A stretch of DNA of 64,000 nt from DATBLE01 sp963734065 (lineage in GTDB: Bacteria > Actinomycetota > Thermoleophilia > Gaiellales > Gaiellaceae): the NCBI GenBank assembly GCA_963734065.1, contig CAVTFN010000003.1, forward strand, positions 682,001-746,000, in the 5' to 3' direction. Below the pieces are notes generated by a model. It was not told the DNA's origin. It searched no databases and was given only the letters and a program-made list of their open reading frames with translations. Below are positions 38,183-45,703 of the stretch, piece by piece; position 1 is the first letter of the stretch; every line of letters starts with the position of its first letter. A program made the translations under genes and the position numbers.

Positions 38183-39763
38183 GTGAACGCCTCTCATCGT
38201 CTCGGCCCGCGCGTCTACCTGCCCGCTGTCGCGGCGGCCGCCGCCTTCGCCGTCGGCGTCGTCAACCTCGCCTCTGCGTTGACGCCGAACGTCGCCTGGC
38301 GGCACCACCTCTTGCTCCGGCTCGAGCCGGTCGAGGCCGTGCCGGTGTTCCACACCCTCGCCGTCCCGCTCAGCGTCGCGCTGATCGTCGTCGCCTTCTA
38401 CCTCCGCGGACGCAGGCGTCGTGCCTGGCAGCTCGCGCTCGGGTTGCTGATCGCCATCGGGGTGGTCGCGCTGCTCAAGGGCCTCGATTTCGAGGAGGCG
38501 ATCCTGAGCTGGTCGGCGGCGGCGCTCCTCTGGTGGGGACGCGACGCCTTCTGCGTTCGCCACCGGCCTCTCGGCCCATTCTCGCCCTTGCTGGTCGTCG
38601 TCACCACGGTCGCGGTCGCTTCCGGCGGCCTGCTGGCGTGGAACGCATCCGCGCTCGAGGTTCACGACGAGCTCGAGTGGCTGCCGGCGGTCGTCGTCGC
38701 CGCAGCGCTCGCGGGGGTGCTCGTGCTCAGCTACGTCCTCTTCCGGCCGCTCGGCGCCCCACGGGAGCTGCCCGGGTCGACCGAACGCCTTGCTGCCGTC
38801 GACCTCGTCCGCCGCCACGGCCACGACACGCTCGCGTTCTTCAAGCTGCGCCAGGACGCCCATTACCACTTCAACCACGACCACAGCGCGTTCCTCGGCT
38901 ACCGCGTCGCGAACGGGGTGATGCTGGTGGCGGGCGATCCGATCGGTGCTCACGGTGAGCTCCCGGGACTCGTGAGCGAGACCTGCGCCTTCGCGGCGTC
39001 GCGCGGGCTGCGCGTGGCGGCGCTCGGCGCGAGCCCGAACCTGGTCACCCTCTACCGGGAGGCCGGGTTCCGATCGCTCTACCTCGGCGACGAGGCGATC
39101 GTCGACACGCGCTCGTTCTCGCTCGAAGGGCGCTCGATCCGAAAGGTGCGGCAATCGGTATCCCGGGCCGAGACGGCCGGTTACCACGCCGAGCTGCTCG
39201 ACCACGACCGGCTCGACGAGCGCACGATCGAGGAGCTGGAGCACGTCTCCGAGCGCTGGCGCGACGGCGCGCCCGAACGCGGCTTCTCGATGGCGATGGA
39301 CTCGCTGCGAGGCGGGCATCAGGCGGGGAGCGCGATCGTCGCCGCGAGGGACAGCGACGGCCATATCCGGGCCTTCATCCACTTCGTGCCCGCCCACGGA
39401 CGGCCGGCCATGTCTCTGTCGTTCATGCGGCGCGACCGCGACACGCCGAACGGCCTGATGGAGTTCGTCGTCGTGCGCGCGATCCAGCTCCTGGGCGAGC
39501 GCGGGGTGGAAGAGGTGTCGCTCAACTTCGCCGCCTTCGCGCGCTGGCTGTCCGCGCCGGCCGGCGGGCTCGAGCGTGCGCTCGGCCGGGCGGTGTCGCT
39601 CGCGAACCCGTACTTCCAGATCGAGAGCCTGCTCAGCTTCAACGCCAAGTTCGGCCCGCGGTGGGAGCCGCGGTACCTCGTCTACAAGCGCAGGCGCGGG
39701 CTCCCGCGGGTCGGTCTCGCCGCGCTGCGCATCGAAGGACAGTTGCCGAAGCCGTGGGCATAA
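38183..39763 (+). CDS. MprF-like protein with phosphatidylglycerol lysyltransferase (DUF2156) domain
   Basis: 526 residues. About six membrane helices (residues 10-190) are followed by the soluble DUF2156 acyltransferase-like domain: FFKLRQDAHYHFNHDHSAFL, GVMLVAGDPIG, RVAALGASPNLVTLYREAGF, and the C-terminal NAKFGPRWEPRYLVYKRR. MprF/LysX relatives attach amino acids from aminoacyl-tRNA to phosphatidylglycerol, which lowers surface charge. The flippase part is short compared with MprF. The GTG at 38183 fits the start of homology. The gene overlaps the next by 10 bp. Confidence 0.88.
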   Translation: MNASHRLGPRVYLPAVAAAAAFAVGVVNLASALTPNVAWRHHLLLRLEPVEAVPVFHTLAVPLSVALIVVAFYLRGRRRRAWQLALGLLIAIGVVALLKGLDFEEAILSWSAAALLWWGRDAFCVRHRPLGPFSPLLVVVTTVAVASGGLLAWNASALEVHDELEWLPAVVVAAALAGVLVLSYVLFRPLGAPRELPGSTERLAAVDLVRRHGHDTLAFFKLRQDAHYHFNHDHSAFLGYRVANGVMLVAGDPIGAHGELPGLVSETCAFAASRGLRVAALGASPNLVTLYREAGFRSLYLGDEAIVDTRSFSLEGRSIRKVRQSVSRAETAGYHAELLDHDRLDERTIEELEHVSERWRDGAPERGFSMAMDSLRGGHQAGSAIVAARDSDGHIRAFIHFVPAHGRPAMSLSFMRRDRDTPNGLMEFVVVRAIQLLGERGVEEVSLNFAAFARWLSAPAGGLERALGRAVSLANPYFQIESLLSFNAKFGPRWEPRYLVYKRRRGLPRVGLAALRIEGQLPKPWA

Positions 39764-40128
39764 GCCGCCGCTGGGCGGGTGTCTTCTTCGCAGCGCTCGG
39801 CGTGCTCCTCGTCCCGTGGTCGATCTGGCTTCTCCATTCGCTGCCGTCGCGGCAGGTCACCCACCACTGGGATCTTGCGTGGGCGGGCTTCGACGTCGTC
39901 CTCGCGGGCGCGCTCCTGGGGACGGCGTTCGCGCTGCTCGACGGCCGGGCGGTCGGTCGCAGCTTCGCGGCGGCGACGGGGGCACTGCTGCTCGCCGACG
40001 CGTGGTTCGACGTCGTCACGGCCGGCGGGGGACGCGACCGCTGGGCGGCCGTCGTCCTGGCCGTCTGCGCGGAGATTCCCCTGGCGATTCTCTGTTTTGC
40101 CCTGGCCCGTCCGGGGCCGGGTGGTTAG
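39754..40128 (+). CDS. Four-helix membrane protein, unknown function
   Basis: 124 residues with four hydrophobic helices (WAGVFFAALGVLLVPWSIWL, WAGFDVVLAGALLGTAFALL, FAAATGALLLADAWFDVV, AAVVLAVCAEIPLAILCF). It starts at a GTG inside the end of the MprF-like gene, so it is probably co-translated. I do not recognise the family. Confidence 0.7.
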   Translation: MGISRRWAGVFFAALGVLLVPWSIWLLHSLPSRQVTHHWDLAWAGFDVVLAGALLGTAFALLDGRAVGRSFAAATGALLLADAWFDVVTAGGGRDRWAAVVLAVCAEIPLAILCFALARPGPGG

Positions 40129-40131
40129 GAT
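40126..40131 (+). promoter_or_regulatory. -10 hexamer TAGGAT before the 70-residue protein gene
   Basis: TAGGAT overlaps the upstream TAG stop and ends 6 nt before the ATG at 40138. Confidence 0.5.
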
Positions 40132-40137
40132 CGGCAC

Positions 40138-40350
40138 ATGATCCGCAGGCAGCGACTGCGGCCGTTGACCGAGGCCGAGGCGTACGCGCGCTGCCACGGC
40201 ACGCGCGAGTCCGAGGTGCGGATCGTCAAGCTGGAGCCGCGGCGGCCCCGGTACGACCTCGATGTCTCCGGGGAGGATCTCCGCCGCTCGTTCGAGGCCA
40301 AGCTCGCCGACCGGGAGCTCGAGGACGAGCCGGTCGGCGGCACCGCCTGA
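40138..40350 (+). CDS. Small basic conserved-looking protein
   Basis: 70 residues, soluble and charged: RRQRLRPLTEAEAYARCHG, EVRIVKLEPRRPRYDLDVSG, EDLRRSFEAKLADRE. No domain is recognised. The TAGGAT-N6-ATG spacing and strong codon bias support a real leaderless gene. The pattern recalls small hypothetical proteins I associate with Thermoleophilia, which was not checked. Confidence 0.7.
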   Translation: MIRRQRLRPLTEAEAYARCHGTRESEVRIVKLEPRRPRYDLDVSGEDLRRSFEAKLADRELEDEPVGGTA

Positions 40351-40398
40351 CGTGACTCCGGGATCGCCGGAGGCCGGTCCCCGATCGAGAGCGGCGTC

Positions 40399-40404
40399 TA
40401 CAAT
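40399..40404 (+). promoter_or_regulatory. -10 hexamer TACAAT before the 76-residue membrane protein gene
   Basis: TACAAT ends 6 nt before the GTG at 40411, with no ribosome-binding site between. Confidence 0.5.
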
Positions 40405-40410
40405 GCCCAC

Positions 40411-40641
40411 GTGAGCTGGCTCTTCATCGCCCTGCTCGCGGCGGCCGTGATCGTGCTCCTGGCTGCGGAATGGCCGCGGCTCTCGGGGCATCTCGGTTCC
40501 CGCTCGCGACAGAAGCGAGCCCGCGCCGCCCAGAAGGCCCAGCTGCGGCTGATTCGCGAGGAGAGCGACGAGTTCGCGGCGAGCGTCCAGCGCGACCTCG
40601 AGCGGCTGCCGACGATCGAAGAGCAGGAACCGCGCCGCTAG
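40411..40641 (+). CDS. Small single-pass membrane protein
   Basis: 76 residues: an N-terminal membrane helix (SWLFIALLAAAVIVLLA) and a basic, then acidic, probably coiled-coil tail (RSRQKRARAAQKAQLRLIRE). The function is unknown. It overlaps the convergent protease gene by 4 bp. Confidence 0.68.
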   Translation: MSWLFIALLAAAVIVLLAAEWPRLSGHLGSRSRQKRARAAQKAQLRLIREESDEFAASVQRDLERLPTIEEQEPRR

Positions 40642-43100
40642 CGGACCGTGAACGTGGCCGAGAACGTCCCGGTGTTCGGGAGGATCTGCGGCACGTTCTC
40701 CATGTTCTTCAGCTCCTGGTAGTCCGCGGCCGTCAGCACGACGCGGTGCCTGCCGGCGGCGACCCCGCGCAGGCTGACCGTTGCGCGGCCGGCCGAGTAG
40801 GTCACGGCCGCCGACCTGCCGTCGACCGTTGCCACGAGCGACTGCGGATCGACCCCGGAGCCGGCGTCGGTGACGGCCAGCCGCAGCTTCGCGCCCGGCT
40901 TCACGATGCGGGCGAGCAGCCGCACGCTCGGCGGGGTGACGTCGTTGACCCAGTACCGGAACGTGTATGCCCCGGGACCGACACCGCTCGGCGTCGTCGC
41001 CACCGGCGTCTCGAACACGACGTCGTAGGTTCCGGGACCGGGCCGGATCGCGCCCGCCACCGGCCGCGACGTCCCGAACGAGTCCAGGTACGGGTTGATC
41101 ACGAGCGGCAGGCCGGCGTTTCCGGTCAGGCGGTTCTCGTTCCCGGCGGCGACGACCCGCGGAGAGGGGCGGGAGCGGGCGGAGCCGGCGCTCTTGACGA
41201 GCACGACGCCGAAGTTCGCGACCGGCCGTGTGATCCTCACGCGAAAGACCTGCTCGGGGCCGGCCGCACCGGGGACCGACTGTGGGTCGGCGGGATAGCG
41301 GTACGAGCTGACCAGCGACCGTTTGCCGCGCATCTGGCCGGTGTGCAGGCCGGGAGCCGTCAGAGCGGTGACCGGGTCGCCGCCCAGCTTGGGGCTCTCC
41401 ACCCGGAACCAGAACGGGATCCGGCGGACGGCTGAGCCGAGCGTCAGCACGACGAAGCCGGTCACGTCTGCCTCCGGCGCGGCCGTCGTCGCGGCGACGG
41501 TGACGTCGAACGGTCCCGGCACCGTCACCGTCGGCGGCACAGTGACGGTGACGCCCGACGGCCCTCCCTGCAACGCGACCGCCGCCGTCCAGGGCCCGGC
41601 TCCGCCGCCGGCATCGGTGATCGTGACCGAGCGCGTCGCCTGCGTGCCGATGCGGACCAGCCCGAACGAAAGGTCGGCGGGGGCGGCGAAGATCAGCGGC
41701 GCGTTCGCGGCCGGCACCTGGACGAGACCGCCGCCCTCGCGTGTGGTCGGCAGCTCGTTGGCGGCCGAGGGCACGGGCTTGCCGGTGAGGACGAGTGCAG
41801 ACTTGACCTGCGCGGGCGTCCAGTCCGGATGACGCTGGAGCAGGAGGGCGGCGGCGCCGGCGACGTGCGGCGTGGCCATGCTCGTCCCGCTGAACGAGGC
41901 CCACGTGCCCTCGGCGGGCGGGACGGAGGAAGTGATGTCGACGCCGGGCGCGGACACGTCGGGCTTCATCCCGAGCGAGATCGGGGTCGGCCCGCTGCTC
42001 GAGAAGGAGGCGATCGCCAGTTGCTTCGTCACGGCTGCCGCGGTGATCGCCTTCGCGGCGTTACCGGGCGAGGAGACGCTGCCGCGCCCGAAGTCCTCGA
42101 AGTCGTTGCCGGCGGCGATCACGGGCACCACGCCGGCATCGGCGGCTGCGTTGATCGCGGTGGTGACGAGGTCGCGCGCGGGGTCGATCTCCGCCTCCCC
42201 GAGCGAGAGGTTGATCACGTCCATGCCGTCCTTGACCGCCGCCTCGACCCCGGCGGCGATCTCGGGTGCGTTCCCGTTCAGGCCGAAGTTCTCGGTCGGA
42301 TAGGTGAGCACCTTGTAGTTGCCGATGTACGCGCGCGGGGCGACGCCGGAGAGCGGCCCGCGCCCGGCGATCGCGTTCGGGGTGTAGTCGCCCGCGGCGA
42401 TTCCCGCAACGTGCGTCGCGTGCTCGGACTGCTTCGGGTCGAAGGGGAGCTTGGCGTACTGCCACGTCGTCTCCGGCGCGGGGAAGGCTCGGGCCGCGAT
42501 CACCTTTGCGGTCGTGTAGGCGGTGTTGCCCTTGGGGAAGCCGGGCGGCATGGTGTAGCCCGCCGGATCGAAGAACGGGTGGGCCTGGTCGACCCCGTCG
42601 TCGATGATCCCGATCTTGATCCCGTTCCCCGCAGTGCTGAACGACGGCATGCCCCACATCTGCGGAGCGCCGATCAGGCCCGGGCTGCGGTCGAGGAGCG
42701 GCCGGTAGGCGACGTTCGGCCAGACGCGCTCGACTCCCGGCGTGTCGGCGAGGCGGGCGAGCTGGGAGCGGGGAAGGAGGACGGCGAGGCCGTCGAGGAC
42801 GACGCTGTACCGCCACGTGATCCGGGAGGCCGGGATCGAGGTCGTGATCCTGGTGGCGAGCGCGCGCTGTGCCGTCGCGAGCGACGCCAGGTACCCGACG
42901 CTGGTGGGCGTGCGCAGGTCGAGCCGCTGCGCTTTCGCGCGGCCGGTGAGGACACGGCTCTTGCTGATTGCGTACGCGAGGGGTGGGGCTTCCATGCTGA
43001 CGACGACCTCGACCAGCCCGTCCCCGCGCGCCGGCTGCGCAGCAGGGGCGGCGGCAAGCGCGGCGAGCGCCGCTGCGGCGATCAGGACCCCGCGCCTCAA
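40638..43100 (-). CDS. Secreted S8 (subtilisin-like) serine protease
   Basis: 820 residues. A signal peptide (RRGVLIAAAALAALAAAPAA) and inhibitor-like propeptide (about 30-130) precede the peptidase S8 domain with D167 (GIIDDGVD), H227 (SEHATHVAGIAAG), oxyanion asparagine in PVIAAGNDFEDF and serine in SGTSMATPHVAGAAALL. A long C-terminal region (about 470-820) has several beta-sandwich segments. It resembles the lactocepin/vpr-like group. The start is TTG 43100, 10 nt after the bcp stop, so it is probably read from the bcp promoter. Confidence 0.93.
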   Translation of the reverse strand: MRRGVLIAAAALAALAAAPAAQPARGDGLVEVVVSMEAPPLAYAISKSRVLTGRAKAQRLDLRTPTSVGYLASLATAQRALATRITTSIPASRITWRYSVVLDGLAVLLPRSQLARLADTPGVERVWPNVAYRPLLDRSPGLIGAPQMWGMPSFSTAGNGIKIGIIDDGVDQAHPFFDPAGYTMPPGFPKGNTAYTTAKVIAARAFPAPETTWQYAKLPFDPKQSEHATHVAGIAAGDYTPNAIAGRGPLSGVAPRAYIGNYKVLTYPTENFGLNGNAPEIAAGVEAAVKDGMDVINLSLGEAEIDPARDLVTTAINAAADAGVVPVIAAGNDFEDFGRGSVSSPGNAAKAITAAAVTKQLAIASFSSSGPTPISLGMKPDVSAPGVDITSSVPPAEGTWASFSGTSMATPHVAGAAALLLQRHPDWTPAQVKSALVLTGKPVPSAANELPTTREGGGLVQVPAANAPLIFAAPADLSFGLVRIGTQATRSVTITDAGGGAGPWTAAVALQGGPSGVTVTVPPTVTVPGPFDVTVAATTAAPEADVTGFVVLTLGSAVRRIPFWFRVESPKLGGDPVTALTAPGLHTGQMRGKRSLVSSYRYPADPQSVPGAAGPEQVFRVRITRPVANFGVVLVKSAGSARSRPSPRVVAAGNENRLTGNAGLPLVINPYLDSFGTSRPVAGAIRPGPGTYDVVFETPVATTPSGVGPGAYTFRYWVNDVTPPSVRLLARIVKPGAKLRLAVTDAGSGVDPQSLVATVDGRSAAVTYSAGRATVSLRGVAAGRHRVVLTAADYQELKNMENVPQILPNTGTFSATFTVR

Positions 43101-43110
43101 CGAGAACAGG

Positions 43111-43572
43111 CTAGCTGCTGTCGAGAGCGCCCAGCACCTGAGCGGCGTGGTCCGCCGGCTTGACGCGGCGGAAGACCTTCTCGACCACGCCGTCGGGCCC
43201 GATGACGACCGTCGACCGCTCGACGCCCATGTACTTCTTGCCGGCGAAGCTCTTCTGCACCCAGAAGCCGTAGCGCTCCGTCAGCTCGTGGCCGGGATCG
43301 GCCAGGAGCGTGAACGGGAGACCGTGCTTCTGCCTGAACTTCGCGTGCGATTCCTCGCCGTCGGGGCTCACGCCGAACACCTGCGCGCCCGTTTCCCTGA
43401 ACCCGTCCCAGGCGTCGCGGATCCCGCATGCCTGCTTCGTGCATCCGGGCGTGTCGTCGCGCAGGTAGAAGTACAGGACGACCTGCTTCCCGCGCAGGTC
43501 TGCGAGCCGCACCGTGTCGCCGGCGTCGGACGTCAGCTCGAAGTCGGGTGCGGGCTTGCCCTCCTCGACCAC
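43111..43572 (-). CDS. bcp: Thioredoxin-dependent peroxiredoxin, Bcp/PrxQ type
   Basis: Reduces peroxides using thioredoxin. In 153 residues, peroxidatic C44 lies in DDTPGCTKQAC and resolving C49 five residues later, the atypical 2-Cys alpha-helical type. GVSPDGEESHAKFRQKHGLP and VERSTVVIGPDG are family signatures. The start is a GTG located 6 nt after TAGGCT. Confidence 0.95.
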   Translation of the reverse strand: MVEEGKPAPDFELTSDAGDTVRLADLRGKQVVLYFYLRDDTPGCTKQACGIRDAWDGFRETGAQVFGVSPDGEESHAKFRQKHGLPFTLLADPGHELTERYGFWVQKSFAGKKYMGVERSTVVIGPDGVVEKVFRRVKPADHAAQVLGALDSS

Positions 43573-43578
43573 GGGAGC

Positions 43579-43584
43579 AGCCTA
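43579..43584 (-). promoter_or_regulatory. -10 hexamer TAGGCT of bcp
   Basis: TAGGCT on the minus strand ends 6 nt before the GTG at 43572. Confidence 0.5.
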
Positions 43585-43647
43585 CCGCGGCACCGATGAG
43601 TTCCGGCCGGTGCCGGCGTCCTTATCTGGAGCGACGGAGGAGGACAC

Positions 43648-44286
43648 ATGGGCAAGGTGCGGTTCAGCATCACGATGTCGATCGACGGGTACATCGCCGG
43701 GCCCGACCCGAGCCTCGAGCACCCGCTCGGCGTGGGTGGCGAGCAGCTCCACGACTGGGCGCTCGCGCTGGAGGCGTGGCGGCGGCCACACGGCCTCGAG
43801 GGGGGCGAGGTCAACGAGAGCACGCCCGTCATGGAGGCGACCCAGGCCAACGTCGGCGCGTACCTGATGGGGCGCAACATGTTCGGCGGCGGCCCCGGCG
43901 ACTGGGGTGACGATCCCTGGAACGGCTGGTGGGGCGACGATCCACCGTTCCATGCACCCGTGTTCGTCGTCACGCACCACGCCCGGGAGCCGCTCGAGCT
44001 GCAAGACACGACCTTTCGGTTCGTCACGGACGGGGCCCAGACGGCGCTGGAGCAGGCCCGTGCGGCGGCCGGCGGCCGCGACGTCCTGATCTCCGGCGGC
44101 GCGAGCGTCGTCGGCCAGTGCCTCGACGCAGGGCTCGTCGACGAGTTCACCGTCTCGATTGCCCCCGTCCTGCTGGGGGGCGGTACGCCGCTGTTCGCGG
44201 ATCGATCTGCGACGGAACGGCTGGAGCAGATCGGCGTGATCTCCGCGCCGGGCGTGACGCATGTGACCTATCGCGTCGCCCGCTGA
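43648..44286 (+). CDS. Dihydrofolate reductase-like (RibD C-terminal) protein
   Basis: 212 residues with the DHFR/RibD-C fold: VRFSITMSIDGYIAGPDPSL at the N-terminus, GAYLMGRNMFGGGPGDW, PVFVVTHHAREPL, DVLISGGASVVGQCLDAGLV (NADPH binding), and EFTVSIAPVLLGGGTPLF. Members are often misnamed folate reductases; the actual substrate is unknown. GGAGGA precedes the ATG. Confidence 0.88.
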   Translation: MGKVRFSITMSIDGYIAGPDPSLEHPLGVGGEQLHDWALALEAWRRPHGLEGGEVNESTPVMEATQANVGAYLMGRNMFGGGPGDWGDDPWNGWWGDDPPFHAPVFVVTHHAREPLELQDTTFRFVTDGAQTALEQARAAAGGRDVLISGGASVVGQCLDAGLVDEFTVSIAPVLLGGGTPLFADRSATERLEQIGVISAPGVTHVTYRVAR

Positions 44287-44304
44287 GCGCTCTCGGGGCG
44301 GCGG

Positions 44305-44310
44305 TACACT
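44305..44310 (+). promoter_or_regulatory. -10 hexamer TACACT of tRNA-Leu
   Basis: TACACT lies 17 nt upstream of the tRNA 5' end. Confidence 0.45.
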
Positions 44311-44327
44311 GTCGATCTCTCGCAAGC

Positions 44328-44411
44328 GCGGATGTGGCGGAATTGGTAGACGCGCACGGTTCAGGTCCGTGTGGGCTTCGGCTCGTGGAGGTTCAAGTCC
44401 TCTCATCCGCA
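44328..44411 (+). tRNA. tRNA-Leu (CAG)
   Basis: 84-nt class II tRNA. GCGGATG pairs with CATCCGC, discriminator A. The anticodon stem CACGG/CCGTG encloses loop TTCAGGT with anticodon CAG at 44362-44364. A long variable arm (GGGCTTCGGCTC) and GGTTCAAGTCC follow. CCA is not encoded. Confidence 0.95.
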
Positions 44412-44414
44412 TAG

Positions 44415-44459
44415 CCCCGTGAAGTCCGCCCGCTTCGCGGGCATGGCGACTTCACGGGG
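44415..44459 (+). terminator. Nested hairpin after tRNA-Leu
   Basis: CCCCGTGAAGTC (44415-44426) pairs with GACTTCACGGGG (44448-44459). The loop contains a second stem CCCGC/GCGGG around TTC (44429-44441). There is no T tract. It may be a factor-assisted terminator or a processing signal. Confidence 0.5.
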
Positions 44460-44535
44460 GTCGTCGTCTCGAGTTGCCGTAGTGAGCCGAGCCCGCCAGG
44501 TCGGGCTCGGCGACGAAAACATCCCTCGGCGTCGC

Positions 44536-44541
44536 TAGCCT
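44536..44541 (+). promoter_or_regulatory. -10 hexamer TAGCCT of the 119-residue membrane protein gene
   Basis: TAGCCT ends exactly 6 nt before the GTG at 44548. Confidence 0.5.
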
Positions 44542-44547
44542 GATTCC

Positions 44548-44907
44548 GTGCGCGCTCACCCGACGCTCCGGGGGTTCCTGATCATCGCCGTGATCGCGGC
44601 CGTGATCGTGGCGCTGCAGCTCCAGGCGACGCTCGCCGCGCTGTACCTGATCGCCAAGATCGCGTTCCTCCTCGCGATCGCCTTCTTCTGCTTCCTCCTC
44701 TGGCGCGAGCACCGCAGCGACATCGATGCGTGGCCGGGGCGGGCACGGGCCGCGTTCTACGGCGCCGCCGCGCTGATCGTGCTCGACATCGCCGCGATCT
44801 CGTTCCTCGACGAGACCGGCCTCGACGCAGTCGCGTTCGTACTCGTGCTCGCCGCGGGCGGGTTCGCGATGTGGCGGGTCTGGCGCGACCAGCACACGTA
44901 CCTGTAG
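44548..44907 (+). CDS. Membrane protein, unknown function
   Basis: 119 residues with about four hydrophobic helices (GFLIIAVIAAVIVALQLQAT, LYLIAKIAFLLAIAFFCFLL, FYGAAALIVLDIAAISFL, AVAFVLVLAAGGFAMW) and an acidic/basic loop. No family is recognised. The leaderless-type promoter spacing supports the start. Confidence 0.72.
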   Translation: MRAHPTLRGFLIIAVIAAVIVALQLQATLAALYLIAKIAFLLAIAFFCFLLWREHRSDIDAWPGRARAAFYGAAALIVLDIAAISFLDETGLDAVAFVLVLAAGGFAMWRVWRDQHTYL

Positions 44908-44920
44908 AAACCGTCTCCAA

Positions 44921-45005
44921 AGGGTCTGACCCCGAAGGGGTCTGACCCTCCAGAAACGGTTGCGCCGCGACTCCGCAGGGTCAGACCCCTTCGGGGTCAG
45001 ACCCT
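44921..45005. repeat. Inverted pair of 29-bp GGGTCTGACCC elements
   Basis: A 29-bp unit at 44921-44949 is exactly reverse-complementary to 44977-45005. Each unit is itself two AGGGTCTGACCCC-like halves joined by GAA. The right copy encodes the last residues (GSDPEGV) and the stop codon of hemQ. Confidence 0.85.
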
Positions 45006-45688
45006 ACGAGAACGGAAGCGCCGTCCAGGGCGTCCAGCGCCGAGCGGATGTCGGTCAGCTGCCCGACGAAGATCGGCGTGTCGCGCTCGGTGTAGCGGCT
45101 CGCCTCGCTGTCTCGCAGGCGCAGCATCAGGTGCATGAAGTCGGCGGGCTCGTCGCACTCGAACGCGGTCATGAACTCCTGGTCGTCGATCCCGAACGAG
45201 TACGTCGTGTGGTTGTGGATCCCCGGGAACTCCTCCCGGCCGATGCGGATGTGCTCGTCCATCGCGCGCCGGCGGTCGTCCTCCGACAGCGCGTACCACG
45301 GCCGCACCTTCACGAACGGGTACACGACCAGGTAGGGCTGGTCGTGGGGAGTGACCCTCCGCGGCTTGCGCGCGCTCGTGTACTGCGACGCCCGCGTGGT
45401 CGCCAGGTACGAATACGGCGTGTCCAGCCAGCCGGCGAGCGGAGTGGCGTTCAGCTCCGCGCCGAGCACGCCGAGGTCCTCGTAGCGGTCGGTGATCTTC
45501 CAGAGGAAGAAGTCGCAGTCCGGCCGCACGCCGGTGCACGTGTACGTCCGCAGGCCGGCCATCCGCTCCGACCACGACTCGACCACATCCGCGAACGCGT
45601 CCTTCCCGGCAGCGCGCTCCTCGACGGGCAGCCGGCGCCAGGCGGGATCGACCCGGAAGAACGTGTAGGCGACGTACTGGCCGTCCAC
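44981..45688 (-). CDS. hemQ: Coproheme decarboxylase (chlorite dismutase family)
   Basis: Converts coproheme III to heme b in the actinobacterial/firmicute coproporphyrin-dependent pathway. In 235 residues it has QYVAYTFFRVDPAWRRLPVE, TRASQYTSARKPRRV, PFVKVRPWYALSEDDRRRAM, and IHNHTTYSFGIDDQEFMTAF with the proximal heme-ligand histidine region. The GTG at 45688 is chosen because homology starts there and TAACGT lies 9 nt upstream. The reading frame extends further but only through the neighbouring gene. The C-terminal seven residues come from a palindromic repeat. Confidence 0.9.
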   Translation of the reverse strand: MDGQYVAYTFFRVDPAWRRLPVEERAAGKDAFADVVESWSERMAGLRTYTCTGVRPDCDFFLWKITDRYEDLGVLGAELNATPLAGWLDTPYSYLATTRASQYTSARKPRRVTPHDQPYLVVYPFVKVRPWYALSEDDRRRAMDEHIRIGREEFPGIHNHTTYSFGIDDQEFMTAFECDEPADFMHLMLRLRDSEASRYTERDTPIFVGQLTDIRSALDALDGASVLVGSDPEGV

Positions 45689-45697
45689 GTCCGCGAA

Positions 45698-45703
45698 CGT
45701 TAG
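45698..45703 (-). promoter_or_regulatory. -10 hexamer TAACGT of hemQ
   Basis: TAACGT on the minus strand overlaps the stop region of the upstream glycosidase gene and lies 9 nt before the GTG at 45688. Confidence 0.35.
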
